From Gracilibacillus oryzae (GTDB lineage: Bacteria > Bacillota > Bacilli > Bacillales > Amphibacillaceae), in the NCBI RefSeq assembly GCF_009498735.1, contig NZ_ML762424.1:92619-156618 (forward strand): 64,000 nucleotides of DNA, written 5' to 3'. Every line of letters begins with the position of its first letter. The stretch's first letter is position 1. The translations under genes were made by a program, and so were the position numbers. Positions 9,611 to 18,979 of the stretch are shown one piece after another. The notes under the pieces are model-generated. The model did no database searches, was not told the DNA's origin, and saw nothing but the letters and a program-made list of their open reading frames with translations.

Positions 9611-9645
9611 AAGAGGGATATTTACTGTTAAATATCCCTCTTTTT
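9611..9645 (+). terminator. Terminator of the dsbA-like gene
   Basis: AAGAGGGATATTTA pairs with TAAATATCCCTCTT around a 4-base loop and runs into a T tract. Confidence 0.9.
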
Positions 9646-9842
9646 CTTTGTCCAGAAATTTTTTTCCATTACCTATCGTTATTTTTTCACATACATGATA
9701 TAATTATTTTGAACTATACAAGCGTTTTCATATTCATTTAATTGACTATTGAATTAACAGGTAGATCAATTTATTTGATTCAATAGTTCTACAATTATAA
9801 GAAAACCCATTCAGTCAAAATAATGATTAACGGAGGCCTAAG

Positions 9843-11978
9843 ATGAAAAAAAAGCGGTTTAACTTTAAAAAGAAAGCAAAGAACAAACAGCCAAAAAAAG
9901 AACATAGGTTACAAGATATCATACATAAAATAAAGTTCCCTAAAAAGAAAGAGCAAAAATCAGCATACCATTCCACCATACCCAGAAAGCATTCGATTAG
10001 TACAAGAATTTTATTGAGTATTCTGTTAACTGTGCTAGTAAGCGTCATCATTGTAGGAGTTATGTCTTATACTATTTCTAATAACATCATAAAGAACAAA
10101 GTAACAGAAGCGACAGAACAAACCATTATCCAATCAGGTGACAAACTTGATTATATAATGCAGCAATACAAGGATCGTGTTACAGAAATTTTAATGTCAC
10201 CTAACTTCAGTAATACTGTTATGGAATTGAATTCTTATGAAGAAACAACCAGCTTTGAATATTTCACGCTTAAGAGCACTGTGGATGAAGCTCTCACCCA
10301 GGTAAAAATGATTGATGGGAATGTTAACTTATATTTCATAGATACTGCACAACAGCGTGTTGTTTCTTCAACCCAAACGATTGACGAAAAAAAGATTTTT
10401 GAAAGTGAATGGTATCGTGCAGCAGAAGAATCGAGACAATCGACTAATTGGATTGGCGGATTAATTGGCGGCGTTTCCACTACAAGTGAAAATCCAACCA
10501 TCAACTTTGCCCAAAAATTACGTATTGGGGGAGATAAGTACATTATGCTGGTAGAACTCGCTCCCGTAATTTTTGAAAAAGCATTGGAGAATGTCACCGT
10601 AGGGGAAGATGGCCATGCCTATGTGGTAAATCGAAACAATCAAGTAGTTTTTTCCTTTGATTCTGAAGAAATTACAACAGACTATCCATATGATATAAAA
10701 GCAGCTTCTGATGAGCAGACACTTGAAGAAAATGGAAGGGTAATAATGAAAAGTCCGTCTGATGTCACAAATTGGTTTTTAACAGGCTCTCTTGACAATT
10801 CAGAACTGACAAAGGACACGCGAGTTATCTTTTATGTAACACTCGGTATTATCGTTTTATCTTTAATTATCTCGATTTTTATTGGAAACGGAATAGTCCG
10901 AACTGTTGCCCGTCCTTTGGGAAATATCTCGAGCTTAATGGCTCAGGCAAAACAAGGGAAATTAACTGTCCGTTCTTCTGATATAAAACGGAAAGACGAA
11001 ATCGGCGAACTTGCCACAAGCTTTAATACAATGTTAGAGAATATATCGCAAATGATGCAGAAAACGAGAAACTCAGCAAATATGGTACTCGATGCTGCAA
11101 CAAAATTAACAGATATCTCTCAAACACAGTCACAATCAGCAAAAGAAGTGGCTGCAGCTTCTGAAGAAATCGCCAGCGGTGCAACAGGCTTAACAGATGA
11201 AGCAGAAAAAGGAAACTCCCTTGCAATAACAATTCATGACGAGGTCGAGAATGTTTTCCAAAACAATGCGGAAATGGAATCACATGCAATAGGAGTGCTA
11301 GAAAGAAGCCATGAAGGATTAGAAAAAATGAACGAACTTGTCGAAACCACTAAAGATGGCGATCAAATGACAAAAGCACTTGTAAATAAAGTAGATACAT
11401 TAAAAACGAGTACAGAGCAAATTTCTGATGTGATGATTATGCTGACAAATATCGTACAACAAACAAATTTATTATCACTAAATGCAGCGATTGAAGCAGC
11501 AAGAGCAGGAGAAGCCGGAAAAGGTTTTGCGGTTGTTGCTGATGAAATCAGAAAACTGTCTGAACAATCAAAACAATCCATTAATCGTGTTGATGAGATT
11601 ACAACAGGAATTGTCAATGAGGTGAATGATACATTAAAAGTATTAGAACAGGCAAATCCTCGTTTCCAGGCTCAAGTTACACAGGCCGAAGAGACACAAA
11701 CACTGCTAAACAGCGTCGGGGAAAGTATGGGGTCTTTTACAGGGAAAATACAGCATGTTACAGAATCTATTCAGCAATTAAGAAATTCTCAGGAAATTTT
11801 GTCTGCAACGATTCATCAAGTAAGTGCAACAGCGGAGGAGTCATCAGCAATCAGTGAAGAAGTGTCAGCAACAACAGAAGAGCAGTTAAAAGTAAGCGAA
11901 ACACTTGTAACAACATCTGATGAATTAAAACACCTGGCGGAAGACCTTCAGGAAATGATGAAGAAATTTCAAATATAA
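9843..11978 (+). CDS. Methyl-accepting chemotaxis protein with very basic N-terminal tail
   Basis: The 711-residue receptor has a first membrane helix at about 55-78, an extracellular dCache-like sensor region (about 80-325), a second helix at about 328-350, a HAMP domain (about 350-405), and a signalling domain. The conserved hairpin tip [20 protein letters not shown] binds CheA/CheW. Before the first helix lies an unusual tail of about 50 residues crowded with Lys and Arg. The start is clear: GGAGG lies 7 bases before the ATG. It is monocistronic, with a terminator 24 bases after the stop. The ligand is unknown; the position next to the pectin locus hints at a sugar but does not show it. 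Confidence 0.9.
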   Translation: MKKKRFNFKKKAKNKQPKKEHRLQDIIHKIKFPKKKEQKSAYHSTIPRKHSISTRILLSILLTVLVSVIIVGVMSYTISNNIIKNKVTEATEQTIIQSGDKLDYIMQQYKDRVTEILMSPNFSNTVMELNSYEETTSFEYFTLKSTVDEALTQVKMIDGNVNLYFIDTAQQRVVSSTQTIDEKKIFESEWYRAAEESRQSTNWIGGLIGGVSTTSENPTINFAQKLRIGGDKYIMLVELAPVIFEKALENVTVGEDGHAYVVNRNNQVVFSFDSEEITTDYPYDIKAASDEQTLEENGRVIMKSPSDVTNWFLTGSLDNSELTKDTRVIFYVTLGIIVLSLIISIFIGNGIVRTVARPLGNISSLMAQAKQGKLTVRSSDIKRKDEIGELATSFNTMLENISQMMQKTRNSANMVLDAATKLTDISQTQSQSAKEVAAASEEIASGATGLTDEAEKGNSLAITIHDEVENVFQNNAEMESHAIGVLERSHEGLEKMNELVETTKDGDQMTKALVNKVDTLKTSTEQISDVMIMLTNIVQQTNLLSLNAAIEAARAGEAGKGFAVVADEIRKLSEQSKQSINRVDEITTGIVNEVNDTLKVLEQANPRFQAQVTQAEETQTLLNSVGESMGSFTGKIQHVTESIQQLRNSQEILSATIHQVSATAEESSAISEEVSATTEEQLKVSETLVTTSDELKHLAEDLQEMMKKFQI

Positions 11979-12001
11979 CTAAAAGAAGTTTTTCATTTAT
12001 T

Positions 12002-12041
12002 ATGAAGTACACGGCAAAATCCTGCCTGTACTTCATTTTTT
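12002..12041 (+). terminator. Terminator of the chemotaxis receptor gene
   Basis: ATGAAGTACA pairs with TGTACTTCAT, with a G/C-rich inner part, followed by six T residues. Confidence 0.88.
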
Positions 12042-12065
12042 ATATTAAGAACTAGAGCAGATTTA

Positions 12066-12239
12066 GCTTTATAGCTTCATAACTGGCAGGAACTCCGACA
12101 CTTTTGATGGTATGAACGCTTTATAACATCATAACTGGCGAGAGCTCCGGCACTTTTGATGCTATGAACGCTTCATGGCTTCATAACTTACTGGAACTCC
12201 GACACTTTTGATGCTATGAACGCTTCTTATCTTCATAAC
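12066..12239. repeat. Tandem array of 52-bp repeats (array 1, about 3.3 copies)
   Basis: Units begin at 12066, 12118 and 12170 and are each exactly 52 bases long, with a partial fourth copy from 12222. Each contains the core ACTCCGACACTTTTGATG with few changes. Across unit boundaries GCTATGAA and TTCATAGC (or near versions) form an 8-bp stem with a CGC loop. 52 is not a multiple of three and no frame stays open, so it is not coding. It lies between two convergent genes. Array 2 at 43542 has the same period and design. Confidence 0.9.
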
Positions 12240-12240
12240 T

Positions 12241-12309
12241 AAAAACCAGCTCCTGTCATATGGCATTCAGGTTTTTTTACAAAAAACCTTCATTTCCATG
12301 ACTGGAGCT
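12241..12309 (-). terminator. Large inverted repeat ending the rhamnogalacturonan operon
   Basis: AGCTCC at 12248 pairs with GGAGCT at 12304, and the 28-29-base arms match imperfectly to the loop around 12278. On the minus strand the stem is followed by TTTTTAG. It sits 47 bases past the last gene of the operon and directly adjoins array 1. Confidence 0.7.
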
Positions 12310-12355
12310 AGTATTATCGAGGTTATCCGGAGAATAAATCACTGTTTTTCTTAAC

Positions 12356-13648
12356 TTATTTCATGTCTTTGCTTGTATCCTGTTCGATGTATTCACCGCC
12401 AGGATACAAGGTTACAGCATAAGACCTTTTACTCTGTGGTAAAGTTCGATCACTTTTAACAGACAAATCGATAGGTTCATTTCCGTAAACATAAGCAGTT
12501 GTCTGGTTATATACAATGACTTGCTTCTTCCCACTCCCAACTAAATCATCATAAACAACATAACCATCAACAGGGAATGTTGCCACTATTTGCTGGTAGC
12601 CATCATAAATTGTTGGAAGTACATCTCCACCACGTCTGTATGCAATAATATAATCCAGGTCACTATCATCCCAACTGTCAATTGTATCAATAATAGTCAG
12701 CCAGCCATCTGTTTGTCTATTCTCTTTCCATACCTCCTGCCCATTCTCATCAAGTAAGAAAATACCATCTTTTCCGTCCGAATAATGGGAACCCCTTATA
12801 ATCCTGTCAAGCCCGGCAACTTGCAATCCAGGTAAATCTTCTCTAAATTTTCCGATACAAACATGCTGCGATTCAATTGAACCATTGTACCGCCAGAGTT
12901 CCTTACCTTTCCAATCATATAAAACAGTCACACTTCCACCAATAACTAACTGGAAGTCAGAAGCATTTTGCTGAACTTTACCCACCCATATACAATCTGC
13001 ATGATCATCCAATTCTTTACAAGACCATAGCAGTTCTCCATCAGAGTTAAGAAAATCATAACCAGCCATTACTTCATCCTTACCATCACCATTAAAATCG
13101 AAAACCCAGGGAAAATGCCCGATATTTCCTTTATGTGTCCATAAAAGTTCCCCTTCGGCATTCATTGCCCACATTTGATGATAGCGATCCTTTAAAATTA
13201 TATCTTGTGAAAATGCATTTCCCGCCAAATTAGCGATCACGATGCAATCATGAGCATGTTCACCTGGCAGAGAGAATTCTTTTTTTATATCTCCTGTTCT
13301 TCCATTAATGATCCGGAACGTTTTATCCATTACACATAGAACTTCATTATACCCGTCCCCATCAATATCATAGATTTGCACAGGATAGTCACTTCCAGGA
13401 CCGCCTGGTTCATTACCAGGTGTACCAATTTGCCAGATAACGCTCCCTTCCATATTGAATGCAGTCATTGCTTCTACTTGATGCGGAACATATCTGTCAT
13501 CAATCCCGCTATCTGGCTGAACCATCAGCAAATCTTTCCGTCCATCTCCTGTTAAATCACCAAGATACATTTTGCAATTCTTCCCTGCTTCTCCAATATT
13601 GATCTCTCTCAATCGAACCGGTTTTGTCTTTTCAGCCGTGGTTTTCAT
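12356..13648 (-). CDS. FG-GAP/VCBS beta-propeller protein, possibly PL11-related
   Basis: The 430-residue protein has no signal peptide. It shows repeated calcium-type loops: DLTGDG (31-36), DIDGDG (94-99) and DFNGDG (184-189), plus weaker later blades, which indicates a seven- or eight-bladed propeller. The blade pattern and the pectin context recall the catalytic propeller of family 11 rhamnogalacturonan lyases (YesW/YesX), but the N-terminal domain of those enzymes is missing and I cannot confirm a catalytic site. It is the last gene of the operon, 24 bases after yesL, with its own good ribosome site. It could be a cytoplasmic lyase or a sugar-binding protein. Confidence 0.65.
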   Translation of the reverse strand: MKTTAEKTKPVRLREINIGEAGKNCKMYLGDLTGDGRKDLLMVQPDSGIDDRYVPHQVEAMTAFNMEGSVIWQIGTPGNEPGGPGSDYPVQIYDIDGDGYNEVLCVMDKTFRIINGRTGDIKKEFSLPGEHAHDCIVIANLAGNAFSQDIILKDRYHQMWAMNAEGELLWTHKGNIGHFPWVFDFNGDGKDEVMAGYDFLNSDGELLWSCKELDDHADCIWVGKVQQNASDFQLVIGGSVTVLYDWKGKELWRYNGSIESQHVCIGKFREDLPGLQVAGLDRIIRGSHYSDGKDGIFLLDENGQEVWKENRQTDGWLTIIDTIDSWDDSDLDYIIAYRRGGDVLPTIYDGYQQIVATFPVDGYVVYDDLVGSGKKQVIVYNQTTAYVYGNEPIDLSVKSDRTLPQSKRSYAVTLYPGGEYIEQDTSKDMK

Positions 13649-13672
13649 ACAAAAAATCTCCCTCCTACTATT

Positions 13673-14320
13673 CTATGCTTGTGTTTCCTGCAGTTTTTCC
13701 TGTCTTAACTCCAGCCGCTGGAACGTTCGGTAAGCGATCCACATAATGACAAAACTAGTCAAACTTGCACCAAAGAAGAACAGGAACACTGGTAATACAA
13801 AATATAAATAATATAATGTTAAGCATGCCGCTATAACATAAATCGTTCTTATCGGGGAATATACTGCGATAAGGACAGCATTTTTGAAATAGGCAACTAA
13901 TTTGTTGTCATAATGAACATACATTGGGAAAATATAAATAATCATAATTCCATAGACAATTGCCGCTATAATTAATAAAATTTTGCTTAACTGCTGCAGC
14001 CAGACAATATCAACTTCAAAAAACGTAAAATTAATATAAAGCATGTAGCCAATGAATAGTAAAAGAAGCCCTAAACCATTCGCACGGATAAACTCTTTTT
14101 TATAAGTCTGCCAGAAAATCCGGAATGCAGGAAGGTCGTCTTCGCCCATTGACCATTTACGGAAAACGGTAAACATGGCAACAGTACTAGGTCCAATTCC
14201 AAAGAACACAAGACCTAACAGTGTAAAGCAGACCCATAATAAATTCACATATAATAAAAGCAAAACTGTTTCTCCGAAAAAATAAAACTTACCGATAAAT
14301 CCATCACCTAGCATCATCAT
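13673..14320 (-). CDS. yesL: YesL-like membrane protein (DUF624)
   Basis: The 215-residue protein has about five or six membrane helices and the DUF624 pattern, including GPSTVAMFTVFRKW early in the sequence. In Bacillus subtilis yesL is part of the yes/lpl rhamnogalacturonan region, and DUF624 proteins are common beside CUT1 sugar importers. Its job is not known; an accessory role in import is inferred from context. Three ATG codons in a row (14320, 14317, 14314) follow AGGAGGA, so the real start is likely the second or third. The ribosome site overlaps the stop codon of the DUF1961 gene, which suggests translational coupling. Confidence 0.85.
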   Translation of the reverse strand: MMMLGDGFIGKFYFFGETVLLLLYVNLLWVCFTLLGLVFFGIGPSTVAMFTVFRKWSMGEDDLPAFRIFWQTYKKEFIRANGLGLLLLFIGYMLYINFTFFEVDIVWLQQLSKILLIIAAIVYGIMIIYIFPMYVHYDNKLVAYFKNAVLIAVYSPIRTIYVIAACLTLYYLYFVLPVFLFFFGASLTSFVIMWIAYRTFQRLELRQEKLQETQA

Positions 14321-14325
14321 TCCTC

Positions 14326-15018
14326 CTAATCTCTAATTGCATGTTTAACTGATAAATTGGCATATGCGGCAACCATTGGTGCCATCTGCCTGAACCCGAT
14401 TTTCCCCCCTTGTAAAACAGGACCATATTCTTTCCCATCATCTTCCCATTCCAGAATAGCTAAATCATTAATATAAAACTGGATGTGCTGATCATATTTT
14501 ACTAACTTCATATGGTACGGAGATATCGCATCCTCTGCTGGCGGCAACGGATCTGCTGCCTGTGTTACAAGATGAAATCCATGACTTTTCCGTAAATTAC
14601 ATGTGCGAAATGCTCTTTCTTCGGGATGTTTATGGCGGAAATATGATAAATGCAAGGCATTGATCGAACCTGAGTGATAGTGCGGATAATACCCTGTTCG
14701 TTGAGGTAGAGATGGATCAAAGATATCCTCCCCATTTCGGCCTTTTGCAGCGAAAAACAACATGCACAGCCCAGGTTCTTCCAGTGGATAAAAATCCCAT
14801 TCTACAATAATCCGATCAGGAAATTCTTCCGGACACCATAACACCCAATGAGCATTGTCTCCATATTCCTCTGGGTCTAATTTATTTTCTAACAAAAGTT
14901 TATTTTGCCACGTTTTTGTAACCAACTCTCCTTCTTTAATCCAACCCTTAATGGACTGTAAATCTGTTAAAGAATTTTCATAAATGGTCTCTCCAGTACG
15001 AAAGGTAACCTTATTCAA
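14326..15018 (-). CDS. DUF1961 family protein
   Basis: The 230-residue soluble protein fits DUF1961, a family of concanavalin-like jelly-roll proteins found in polysaccharide-use loci. Visible marks are FFAAKGRNGEDIFDP, GYYPHYHSGSINALHLSYFR and a C-terminal strand set around QFYINDLAILEW. There is no signal peptide. A lyase or carbohydrate-binding role is possible, but none is established that I can name. It lies between the importer genes and yesL; a stem-loop separates it from the permease gene upstream, so its level may be lower than that of the importer. Confidence 0.8.
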   Translation of the reverse strand: MNKVTFRTGETIYENSLTDLQSIKGWIKEGELVTKTWQNKLLLENKLDPEEYGDNAHWVLWCPEEFPDRIIVEWDFYPLEEPGLCMLFFAAKGRNGEDIFDPSLPQRTGYYPHYHSGSINALHLSYFRHKHPEERAFRTCNLRKSHGFHLVTQAADPLPPAEDAISPYHMKLVKYDQHIQFYINDLAILEWEDDGKEYGPVLQGGKIGFRQMAPMVAAYANLSVKHAIRD

Positions 15019-15121
15019 TTATATTTCCTCCCTTTTGATTCACAATTTTCCTACTGTTCAAAAAGATGCAAACAAATAATTACCATGCCTGATAATCATT
15101 TGTTTTTACCTTTTTATCATT

Positions 15122-15169
15122 CTCAGGCAGAAAAAAATTAAGTGGACGACAACCTATCTTCTGCCTGAG
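15122..15169 (-). terminator. Intercistronic stem-loop (partial terminator)
   Basis: CTCAGGCAGAA and TTCTGCCTGAG pair perfectly around a 26-base loop. It lies 22 bases past the second permease gene and may lower or end transcription before the DUF1961-yesL-propeller genes. Confidence 0.65.
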
Positions 15170-15190
15170 TTAATAAATGTTCATCAGTTA

Positions 15191-16069
15191 TTATCCTTTC
15201 ACAGACCCTAACATGACACCTTTGGCAAAATGCTTTTGTAAGAACGGATAGAATAATAGAATAGGAACGGTTGCAATAACGATAACCGCTAACTTAACTG
15301 ATTCTTCCGGAGGCTCGTATAATTGAGCTTCCTGTAAATCACCAATCCCCATATTCGCTACCATTACAAGTTGCTGAAGCAATAATTGGATCGGCCATTT
15401 TGTTGTATCTGTTAAATAGAGTAATGCCTGGAAAAAGTCATTCCAGTAAAATACAGCATAAAACAATGTAAATGTGGCAATAACCGGTTTGGATAATGGC
15501 AGCATTACCCGCCAAAATGTTTGAAATTCGGTACATCCATCTATTTTTGAGGCATCTTCCAACTCTTTCGGCAACTCCTGGAAGAATGTTTTTACAATAA
15601 TCAGGTTAAAGGGATTAATTGCAACAGGTAAGATTAATGCCCAAATTGAGTCTAATAAACCTAATCCTTTTACAAGTAAATATGTCGGGATCATACCTCC
15701 ACCAAACAGCATGGAAAATAGAATCAGATTAAGAATAAAATTTCTCCCAACCATCGTTTTTCTTGATAAGGGATATGCCATTGTAAGTGTCAATATCATA
15801 CTTACTGCAGTACCTAAAACAGTTATTAAAATTGATATACCAAGACTGCGAAGTACGGCATCTGTTGAGAAGATATAGTCATAGGCAGCTGTCGTAATTT
15901 CATTTGGTATGACAAAAAATGATCTTGTCGCAATTTCAGATTCTGTTGCAAAGGAACCACCGATAATATATAGAAACGGAACAACGGTAATTAACGCAAC
16001 AACCGCTAAAAATACATGATTAAAGATGTCAAATACTCTTCCTGGACCTGTGTTATGCATTCGGTGCAT
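15191..16069 (-). CDS. lplC: Carbohydrate ABC transporter permease (LplC/YtcP type)
   Basis: The 292-residue protein has six predicted helices and the MalG-type EAA loop (LPKELEDASKIDGCTEFQTF) used to contact the ATPase. The start MHRMHNTGPGRVFDIFNH and the ending FAKGVMLGSVKG are typical of the LplC/YtcP class of CUT1 permeases, which take up complex oligosaccharides. It pairs with the permease encoded upstream. No ATPase gene lies here, as is normal for this class, which shares a general ATPase such as MsmX encoded elsewhere. The cargo is inferred to be rhamnogalacturonan oligosaccharides from the neighbouring enzymes. Confidence 0.88.
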   Translation of the reverse strand: MHRMHNTGPGRVFDIFNHVFLAVVALITVVPFLYIIGGSFATESEIATRSFFVIPNEITTAAYDYIFSTDAVLRSLGISILITVLGTAVSMILTLTMAYPLSRKTMVGRNFILNLILFSMLFGGGMIPTYLLVKGLGLLDSIWALILPVAINPFNLIIVKTFFQELPKELEDASKIDGCTEFQTFWRVMLPLSKPVIATFTLFYAVFYWNDFFQALLYLTDTTKWPIQLLLQQLVMVANMGIGDLQEAQLYEPPEESVKLAVIVIATVPILLFYPFLQKHFAKGVMLGSVKG

Positions 16070-16108
16070 GATTTAACTCCTCCTCTTCTAGTTGGTTAGA
16101 TGATTGCA

Positions 16109-17062
16109 TCAGAACAATCCACCTTGACCTAATTTTTTCGCAATTCGATCAGCACCGACGATTAATACGATTCCAACAACCGATTTAAATAACCCGACCG
16201 CTGTACTGTAACTAAATGCTCCTTCGGTAATACCAACAAAATAAACATACGTATCAAACACATCTGCCACACTGCGGTTTAATGAGTTCGACATTAGATA
16301 GATCTGTTGGAAACCTGTATCAAGGAAATTACCTAATCTTAAGATTAATAAAATAACAATCGTGCTGCGCAGTGCTGGTAATGTTACATGCCATAAGCGG
16401 CGAAAACGTCCCGCACCATCAACGATCGCGGCCTCATATTGTTCTTGATCCACACTAGCCAGTGCTGCAAGGAATATTACGGTACCCCAGCCAGTCTCTT
16501 TCCAGATAATTTGACCAATGATCATTGGTCGAAACCATTCCGGGCTTGATAGGAAGTTAATTTCCTGACCAATTAGTTTGGCAATTAAATCGTTTACAAC
16601 CCCTCCGCCAGTTGTTAAGAAAACATAACTGATACTTGCAATAATTACCCATGACATAAAGTGAGGTACATATACCATTGTCTGTAATGCTCGCTTATAA
16701 ATACTTATCCTGATTTCATTCAGCATTAACGCCAGAATAATCGGTGCCGGAAAGAAAAAGACTAAGTCATATAAAGCAAGAATAAATGTATTTCTAAGTA
16801 AACGTAAGAAATCAGGATTGGAAAAGAAATATTGAAAATGTTCAAATCCTACCCATTCACTCCCAAACACTCCTAAAAAAGGCGAATAATCTTGAAATGC
16901 AATCACTATTCCCCACATTGGAAAGTACTTAAAGATAAGAAAATACGCCAATCCTGGCAGTACCATTAAATATAACCATTTCTCTTTTAATATCTGATTC
17001 CATTTGCCTTTCTTACTTTTTGCTGCAGTACGCTCTAGTGTATTATCATGTACATTTGCCAT
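16109..17062 (-). CDS. lplB: Carbohydrate ABC transporter permease (LplB type)
   Basis: The 317-residue protein has a cytoplasmic start rich in Lys, six helices, and the MalF-like EAA loop (VDQEQYEAAIVDGAGRFRRL). LPGLAYFLIFKYFPMWGIVIAF at helix 1 and the DTYVYFVGI stretch before the last helices are typical of LplB. It forms a heterodimeric channel with the LplC-type protein encoded 39 bases downstream. A stem-loop between this gene and the binding-protein gene upstream should keep permease levels below those of the binding protein. Confidence 0.88.
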   Translation of the reverse strand: MANVHDNTLERTAAKSKKGKWNQILKEKWLYLMVLPGLAYFLIFKYFPMWGIVIAFQDYSPFLGVFGSEWVGFEHFQYFFSNPDFLRLLRNTFILALYDLVFFFPAPIILALMLNEIRISIYKRALQTMVYVPHFMSWVIIASISYVFLTTGGGVVNDLIAKLIGQEINFLSSPEWFRPMIIGQIIWKETGWGTVIFLAALASVDQEQYEAAIVDGAGRFRRLWHVTLPALRSTIVILLILRLGNFLDTGFQQIYLMSNSLNRSVADVFDTYVYFVGITEGAFSYSTAVGLFKSVVGIVLIVGADRIAKKLGQGGLF

Positions 17063-17146
17063 CGAATCCCCTCTTAACTTAAATGATGATCGAACTTTTT
17101 ACAAAATCCTTTTGCAACCGCACTTCATTATGATTAGTATTTGAAT

Positions 17147-17174
17147 AAAAAGCAGGCTGGCTCACCTGCTTTTT
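17147..17174 (-). terminator. Attenuating stem-loop after the binding-protein gene
   Basis: AAAAAGCAGG pairs with CCTGCTTTTT around an 8-base loop. Such hairpins between a solute-binding-protein gene and its permease genes usually let only part of the transcripts pass. Confidence 0.8.
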
Positions 17175-17199
17175 ATCTTATTCACCTTTTAATTGCAGA

Positions 17200-18732
17200 C
17201 TATTTTTGTGCTTCCTGGTGCAACTGGTTAATTTCTGCAATATAATCTGTTCCGCCATTTTGTTTCCAAAGCTCGATCGCCTCTTCCAATCCAGCTTCAT
17301 CAATCTGTCCAACAATATATTTTACACGTGCATCTAAGATAATATTGTCAAGCTGCTGACCTTTTTTCGAATAAACTTCGGAAATATAAGATTCTGCAGG
17401 ATTTGCCACAACAATTTCTTCATTTTCTTTCATTAATTTTTCTTCTAATTCACGTAACGGATCTCCTGCTGGGGTAAGCACTTTACTTTCTGGTATAAAT
17501 GTTAAAAGCTGATTTAACCCATCCATTTCAGCCAGAAGTGCCGGATCATCTTGTGCATGATTTACAAGTTCACCATCAACGATATCGTATTGACGCCCTT
17601 CAATCCCATTTCCTGCTAATATTTGTGCTTCTTCATCACCTAATTTATCAATAAAATCTAGGACTTGTTTTAGCTCTTCTTCTGATTTAACGGACGTTTT
17701 TGAAATAGCAAGCATACCGTTATAGCCGGAAGTTGGTAAATTCAATAGCCCATGATCCCCTTCGACAGCTTTGATTACCGTGATTGGTTCCGTATTTTCA
17801 GGATTCGCTTCAACAATTTTATCCTGGATACGGTGGCCTTCATCAAGCACGTTTACTTGAACTCCCGCTTCACCGGAAATAACAGGCTCAGACCACTGAG
17901 CTGGATCCATTACAGCAAAGTCTTCATTTACTAAACCTTCATCATAAAGCTTTTTAAAGAAATTCAATGACTCTACATAATTATCATCCATAAAGAATGG
18001 ATATAATTCACCGTTTTCATCTTCACCCCATCTGTTTGGTACACCAAACCATGTTTGCATAACATCCCATGGCCCTTCATATTTGGAAACAACTAAACCA
18101 TACGTATCATCTTGTCCATCTCCATCAGGATCCTGCTCTTTAAACGCTTTTAACATATTATAAAATTCATCAATTGTTTTCGGCTCTTCTAAACCTAAAT
18201 TTTCCAGCCAGTCTTTACGGATTATGACACCAGTTCTACCTAAATTACGAGAGCGATAGATTCCGTATATATCACCATTAATTGAACTGTTATTTAAAAT
18301 TATTTCATTTGCTTGGCTAAGATTTGGATAATCTTTTAAATATGGACCTAATTCCCAGAATGCTCCATCTTCTACTGCACTGATAAAACTTGGCGACTTA
18401 TTTGGTACTACCATAATGTGTGGTAAGTCACCTGATGACAATGTGATGTTAAATTTATCTTCTATGTTACTGTTCGGCGCCCACTCCATTGTAATGTCTT
18501 TATTTGTATAATCTTCGATTGCCTTTAATACTGGACTGTCATCTGTTGGTGGTTCTGTTGTAAATGTTGGTGCGAATACTCTTATATTCATTCTTTCCTC
18601 AGAACCTTCTTCACCTGATTCTCCTTGATCATCATTGCCCGTTGTCTCACTATTGTTACTGCAACCAGCAAGTATTAGAACACCAAAAACAAATAATGCC
18701 ATTAATAAATTACGAAGAAACTTTGTTTTCAT
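17200..18732 (-). CDS. lplA: Extracellular sugar-binding lipoprotein (LplA type)
   Basis: The 510-residue protein has a lipoprotein signal with lipobox LAGC (Cys24), then an acidic linker and a family-1 solute-binding domain. GVIIRKDWLENLGLEEPKT and DPDGDGQDDTYGL are typical of the LplA/YtcQ group, whose members bind oligosaccharides for CUT1 importers. It sits outside the membrane and delivers cargo to the permeases encoded downstream. A cre-like site lies about 150 bases upstream, so CcpA repression is likely, and the YesS-like regulator probably activates it. Confidence 0.9.
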   Translation of the reverse strand: MKTKFLRNLLMALFVFGVLILAGCSNNSETTGNDDQGESGEEGSEERMNIRVFAPTFTTEPPTDDSPVLKAIEDYTNKDITMEWAPNSNIEDKFNITLSSGDLPHIMVVPNKSPSFISAVEDGAFWELGPYLKDYPNLSQANEIILNNSSINGDIYGIYRSRNLGRTGVIIRKDWLENLGLEEPKTIDEFYNMLKAFKEQDPDGDGQDDTYGLVVSKYEGPWDVMQTWFGVPNRWGEDENGELYPFFMDDNYVESLNFFKKLYDEGLVNEDFAVMDPAQWSEPVISGEAGVQVNVLDEGHRIQDKIVEANPENTEPITVIKAVEGDHGLLNLPTSGYNGMLAISKTSVKSEEELKQVLDFIDKLGDEEAQILAGNGIEGRQYDIVDGELVNHAQDDPALLAEMDGLNQLLTFIPESKVLTPAGDPLRELEEKLMKENEEIVVANPAESYISEVYSKKGQQLDNIILDARVKYIVGQIDEAGLEEAIELWKQNGGTDYIAEINQLHQEAQK

Positions 18733-18881
18733 TTTGACCCTCCTTAATATTCTTTAAATGAAGCAGACAATCACTTGTTCCTTTTCAACACATTTTTTAG
18801 TGAAATAAAATTCACTTCCCCCCTTTTTCTTGCCTTCATGTCTTTTGAAAAGGTTGAAATGTTCTTGTCGGTAACCTAAAT

Positions 18882-18896
18882 ATAAAACGCTTACAT
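18882..18896 (-). promoter_or_regulatory. cre-like CcpA site upstream of lplA
   Basis: The minus strand reads TGTAAGCGTTTTAT, which fits the cre core TGNAANCGNNNNCA except at its penultimate C. It lies in the 247-base gap before the binding-protein gene and would mediate carbon catabolite control. Confidence 0.5.
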
Positions 18897-18979
18897 TTTT
18901 CCTGCAATATTCATTTTTTGTTTCCTAACACTCTTTTCAGCAATTGTTTAGATTATCAAGACTCCAAGTTCTGGGAATA

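Noticed and set aside
12066-12239. CRISPR-like array
   Set aside because: Units follow each other directly at 52 bases without unique spacers, and no cas genes are present. It is a plain tandem repeat.
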